The position numbers and the translations under genes were made by a program. Shown here piece after piece: positions 61,661 through 64,000 of a stretch of DNA of 64,000 nucleotides (position 1 is the stretch's first letter; the number at the start of each line of letters is the position of its first letter). Location: the NCBI GenBank assembly GCA_030849965.1, contig JAVDKL010000001.1, positions 1,470,554-1,534,553 of the forward strand. Direction: 5' to 3'. This DNA is from Schauerella fraxinea (lineage in GTDB: Bacteria; Pseudomonadota; Gammaproteobacteria; Burkholderiales; Burkholderiaceae_B). A model generated the notes under the pieces. It was not told where the DNA came from. It did no database searches and was given only the letters and a program-made list of their open reading frames with translations.

Positions 61661-63733
61661 TCAGAACGTGTATTGGACGCTCGCCCCGGCGTACCAAGCC
61701 ATGCCGGCCGCGGGTTCGTAATAACGACCGTTGCCGTCGCCCACGATCACCGAGCCGATGTAGTTGCGATCCGTGAGGTTATCCAGGCGTACCGTTTGAC
61801 GGAACGTCCACGGCCCCGTCTTCTGTGTGAACGTCGTACGCCAGTTCAGGAGCGCATACCCCGGTGCGGGGCGATCACGATTGGTGTCCTCCACAAACAC
61901 CTTGCCGCGCACCACGCCTTCGAGCGCCGTGCTCACCCACGGTTGCGGCGTCCACACCACCTCGCCAAACAGACTGTTCTTGGGCACGCCGGGCAGGCGA
62001 TTGCCGCTATCGATACGCGTCGTCCCTGTGTCGAAAGACTTGTCGTAGGTGGCGTCGAGATAGGTCCACGCGCCGTTCAGTGCGACGGTGGGTGCGATCT
62101 GGCTCTCCACTGACAACTCAAACCCGCGACGCAGCGTTTCTGCGGCGTTTTGGTACGTGGTGCGGCCGCCCAGCGAGCCTGCCACGACGAGTTCATCCTT
62201 GGTGCGGATCTGAAAGAGCGCGGCATTGACGCGCGTATTGCCGAAGCGGGTTTTGATGCCGGTTTCGAGCTGTTCGCTGCGCGACGGTTGCAAGCCGGCG
62301 TTAAAGCCCGCGCCGTTGGCCGCATAAGCAGATTCGGTGAGTGTGGGCGTTTCGAACCCCGTACCGGCGCTGGCGTACACATGCACGTCAGGCGTGATGG
62401 CGTACATCGCGCCCACGGCGGGTGTTGCCCGTTCATAACGCTGGCTGCCGCTATCGTCGCCGTTGAGCAGGTAGCGGTCGTCCACTTTGAGCTTGACGGT
62501 GTTGTAGCGCAAGCCTGCCTGCAGGGTCCAATCGCCCAACAGCCAATTGGCTTGCACGTAAGGATCGAGGCTGGTGGCGGTATCGATCTCGTTACGGCGC
62601 AAAGCGCCCTTCATCCCAAGCGTGGAGCCCACGAAATTCTCGTAGCCTTGGCGATCGTCGCGGCTTTGATCGAAGTCCAGCCCCGCGATCACTTCAAGCG
62701 CACCGCCGCCGAGCATGAACGGCTGCGACCACTGGATGCCGCCGCCGTAAAACCGGCGCGAAAAGTCGATCACGCCGCCCGACTGGCGGAGATTGGACTG
62801 CACTGCCCGGGGAATCGACTGATATTGGGTCACGTCACGCTCGCCGCCATACGCGTTGAGCTTGAGCGTGCCGGCACCGATCCGTTGCGTGTAATCAATG
62901 CCGACCTGATCGTTATCGATACTCTTGCGCGTGTTGTAGAGCAGCGCGCTGGGCGCGGCCTGACGCCGATCGGTTTTGTATTCGTCCCACGTCAAGCCTT
63001 GCGGATCTTGCGTGTTTTTCTGGCTCAGGCCGTTGTACACCACCCGCAGCGTGCTGCTGTCAGTCGGTTGTGTGGTGATCTTGGCGAAACGTTGATCGCG
63101 GCGTGCCTCGCTGTGATCGCGAAAGCCGTCGGTGTCCATACGCGAGGCATCGAGCACGAAACCGATCCCGTTCGCTTCCCCTTCCGCGCCCAGCCGGTTC
63201 TTGCGCATGCCGTACTTGCCGAACAGCGTTTCAGCCGTGATGCGCGGATCCCCCTTGCCATCGCGTGAAAACATCTGAATCACGCCGCCCGAATTGCTGC
63301 CGTAGATCGTGGTCATCGGCCCGCGCAGCACTTCGAAGCGATCGGCCGTATCGAGATTGAAGGTGGCCGCCTGCCCCTGGCCGTCCGGCGTGCTGGCGGG
63401 AATGCCGTCAGTGAAAAGCTTGATGCCGCGCACGCCAAAGGCCGCGCGCGAACCGAAGCCGCGCGACGAAATCTGCAGATCCTGGGCGTAATTCTGACGA
63501 TTCTGCACCACCAGTCCCGGCACGCGGTTGAGCGCTTCGGATGCGTTGATGCGCAATTGGCCTTCGCCGATTTGCTTGGCATCGACCACATCGACGGAAA
63601 ACGGCGCATCGAAACTCGCAATTTCGGACCGGCTACCGGTGACGATGATCGGATTCAATACTTCGGTCGTCGACTGCGCGAACGCGCTTCCGGTGACGGC
63701 AATGCCGCCCAGGAGGAATACATAGGATTTCAT
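61661..63733 (-). CDS. TonB-dependent outer-membrane receptor
   Basis: A 690-residue receptor. Signal peptide (MKSYVFLLGGIAVTGSAFA), TonB box region EVLNPIIVTGSR, plug domain (NASEALNRVPGLVVQNRQNY, ISSRGFGSRAAFGVRGIKLF, FEVLRGPMTTIYGSNSGGVI) and a 22-strand barrel ending in YAGASVQYTF with C-terminal Phe. The ligand (siderophore, heme, metal complex or vitamin) is not readable. The ATG at 63733 is preferred; the frame extends to 63841 without signal-like residues. No anti-sigma factor is nearby. Confidence 0.93.
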   Translation of the reverse strand: MKSYVFLLGGIAVTGSAFAQSTTEVLNPIIVTGSRSEIASFDAPFSVDVVDAKQIGEGQLRINASEALNRVPGLVVQNRQNYAQDLQISSRGFGSRAAFGVRGIKLFTDGIPASTPDGQGQAATFNLDTADRFEVLRGPMTTIYGSNSGGVIQMFSRDGKGDPRITAETLFGKYGMRKNRLGAEGEANGIGFVLDASRMDTDGFRDHSEARRDQRFAKITTQPTDSSTLRVVYNGLSQKNTQDPQGLTWDEYKTDRRQAAPSALLYNTRKSIDNDQVGIDYTQRIGAGTLKLNAYGGERDVTQYQSIPRAVQSNLRQSGGVIDFSRRFYGGGIQWSQPFMLGGGALEVIAGLDFDQSRDDRQGYENFVGSTLGMKGALRRNEIDTATSLDPYVQANWLLGDWTLQAGLRYNTVKLKVDDRYLLNGDDSGSQRYERATPAVGAMYAITPDVHVYASAGTGFETPTLTESAYAANGAGFNAGLQPSRSEQLETGIKTRFGNTRVNAALFQIRTKDELVVAGSLGGRTTYQNAAETLRRGFELSVESQIAPTVALNGAWTYLDATYDKSFDTGTTRIDSGNRLPGVPKNSLFGEVVWTPQPWVSTALEGVVRGKVFVEDTNRDRPAPGYALLNWRTTFTQKTGPWTFRQTVRLDNLTDRNYIGSVIVGDGNGRYYEPAAGMAWYAGASVQYTF

Positions 63734-63922
63734 GCGGGGATTCGGTGAGGGAATGCAAACGATATGGCAGTTTAGCCCGCTGCGTTGCGGCACACCTGTG
63801 AGCATTCGCGTAGATGTTGGTTTCATGCCGCAGTTGGTCACGATTTACAACCTTTCCAGCGATTGAAATTGTGCGTCGCAGCATGTAGGCTGAACCCCAG
63901 ATTTCTTTGAGGATGCCTCTCA

Positions 63923-64000
63923 TTGCGTAGCCTACTTTTACTCACCAACCGCCACCGCGCGCCGTCGACCAATCGAACGTTTGGATTTTTGCTGGCGTTC
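63923..64000 (+). CDS. Possible 5' end of a membrane or exported protein (cut by window end)
   Basis: From a TTG at 63923, preceded by TGAGG, an open frame reads RSLLLLTNRHRAPSTNRTFG then FLLAF to the window end, like the start of a signal or membrane segment. An ATG at 63913 meets a stop after five codons. It is divergent from the TonB receptor, where a PepSY or similar partner could sit, but no family can be assigned from 26 residues. Confidence 0.3.
   Translation, partial: MRSLLLLTNRHRAPSTNRTFGFLLAF

Overview
The window looks like a chromosomal segment from a high-GC betaproteobacterium of the order Burkholderiales, most likely family Alcaligenaceae (Bordetella/Achromobacter relatives). 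The grounds are the housekeeping order (tRNA-Ser-lysC-tilS-accA-DNA glycosylase-cysS and dapA-bamC), the Bug-type periplasmic receptors, the IclR/LysR regulator content and the protein sequences themselves. No rRNA operon, CRISPR array or complete transposon was seen.

Layout. Positions 1-3845 are a decayed integrated element at the 3' end of tRNA-Ser(GCU). It holds a DNA methyltransferase-like gene, a yedK/SRAP gene broken by one in-frame TGA, small ORFs, a degenerate SOS box and a tyrosine-recombinase pseudogene with at least four frame changes. Positions 3846-12818 are core genes: tRNA-Ser, lysC, tilS, accA, an AlkA-type glycosylase, cysS, a TPR protein, a cyclophilin, lpxH and a LysR regulator. 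Positions 12885-17857 are one polar amino-acid ABC importer operon with an aminotransferase and an RraA-like protein. Positions 18222-24016 carry an orphan Tai4-like immunity protein, uppP, a TerC/CBS membrane protein, suhB, trmJ and a secreted alpha/beta hydrolase, followed by a divergent MFS/TetR pair and a Bug/IclR pair. Positions 28123-34209 hold an MscS channel and a tightly coupled imelysin/di-heme oxidoreductase/imelysin/DUF1513 operon. Positions 34387-37287 are an NMT1-type ABC importer with a very good sigma-54 promoter and an NtrC-like site.

The most unusual element is the roughly 1.1 kb intergenic stretch at 38598-39700. It contains six phased units. Each has a 23-bp inverted pair of DnaA-box-like 9-mers, a third weaker 9-mer at +26, and a second conserved block starting exactly 65 bp after the unit start. 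The filler between these parts has diverged, which argues for a selected protein-binding array such as a DnaA-titration/reactivation locus or an unknown nucleoid element.

The rest is dodecin, serine acetyltransferase, an IclR/Bug/self-sufficient P450 (CYP116B-type) group, mutS-roxA, bamC-dapA, an M50 protease, a YrdC-family protein and a NUDIX hydrolase whose C-terminus was reshaped by a 26-bp duplication. tRNA-His(GUG) follows, then a short accessory patch (55147-57300) with a consensus LexA box, a 104-codon ORF and a second wrecked yedK/SRAP gene. The window ends with a phosphocholine-type phospholipase C, a cardiolipin synthase and a TonB-dependent receptor.
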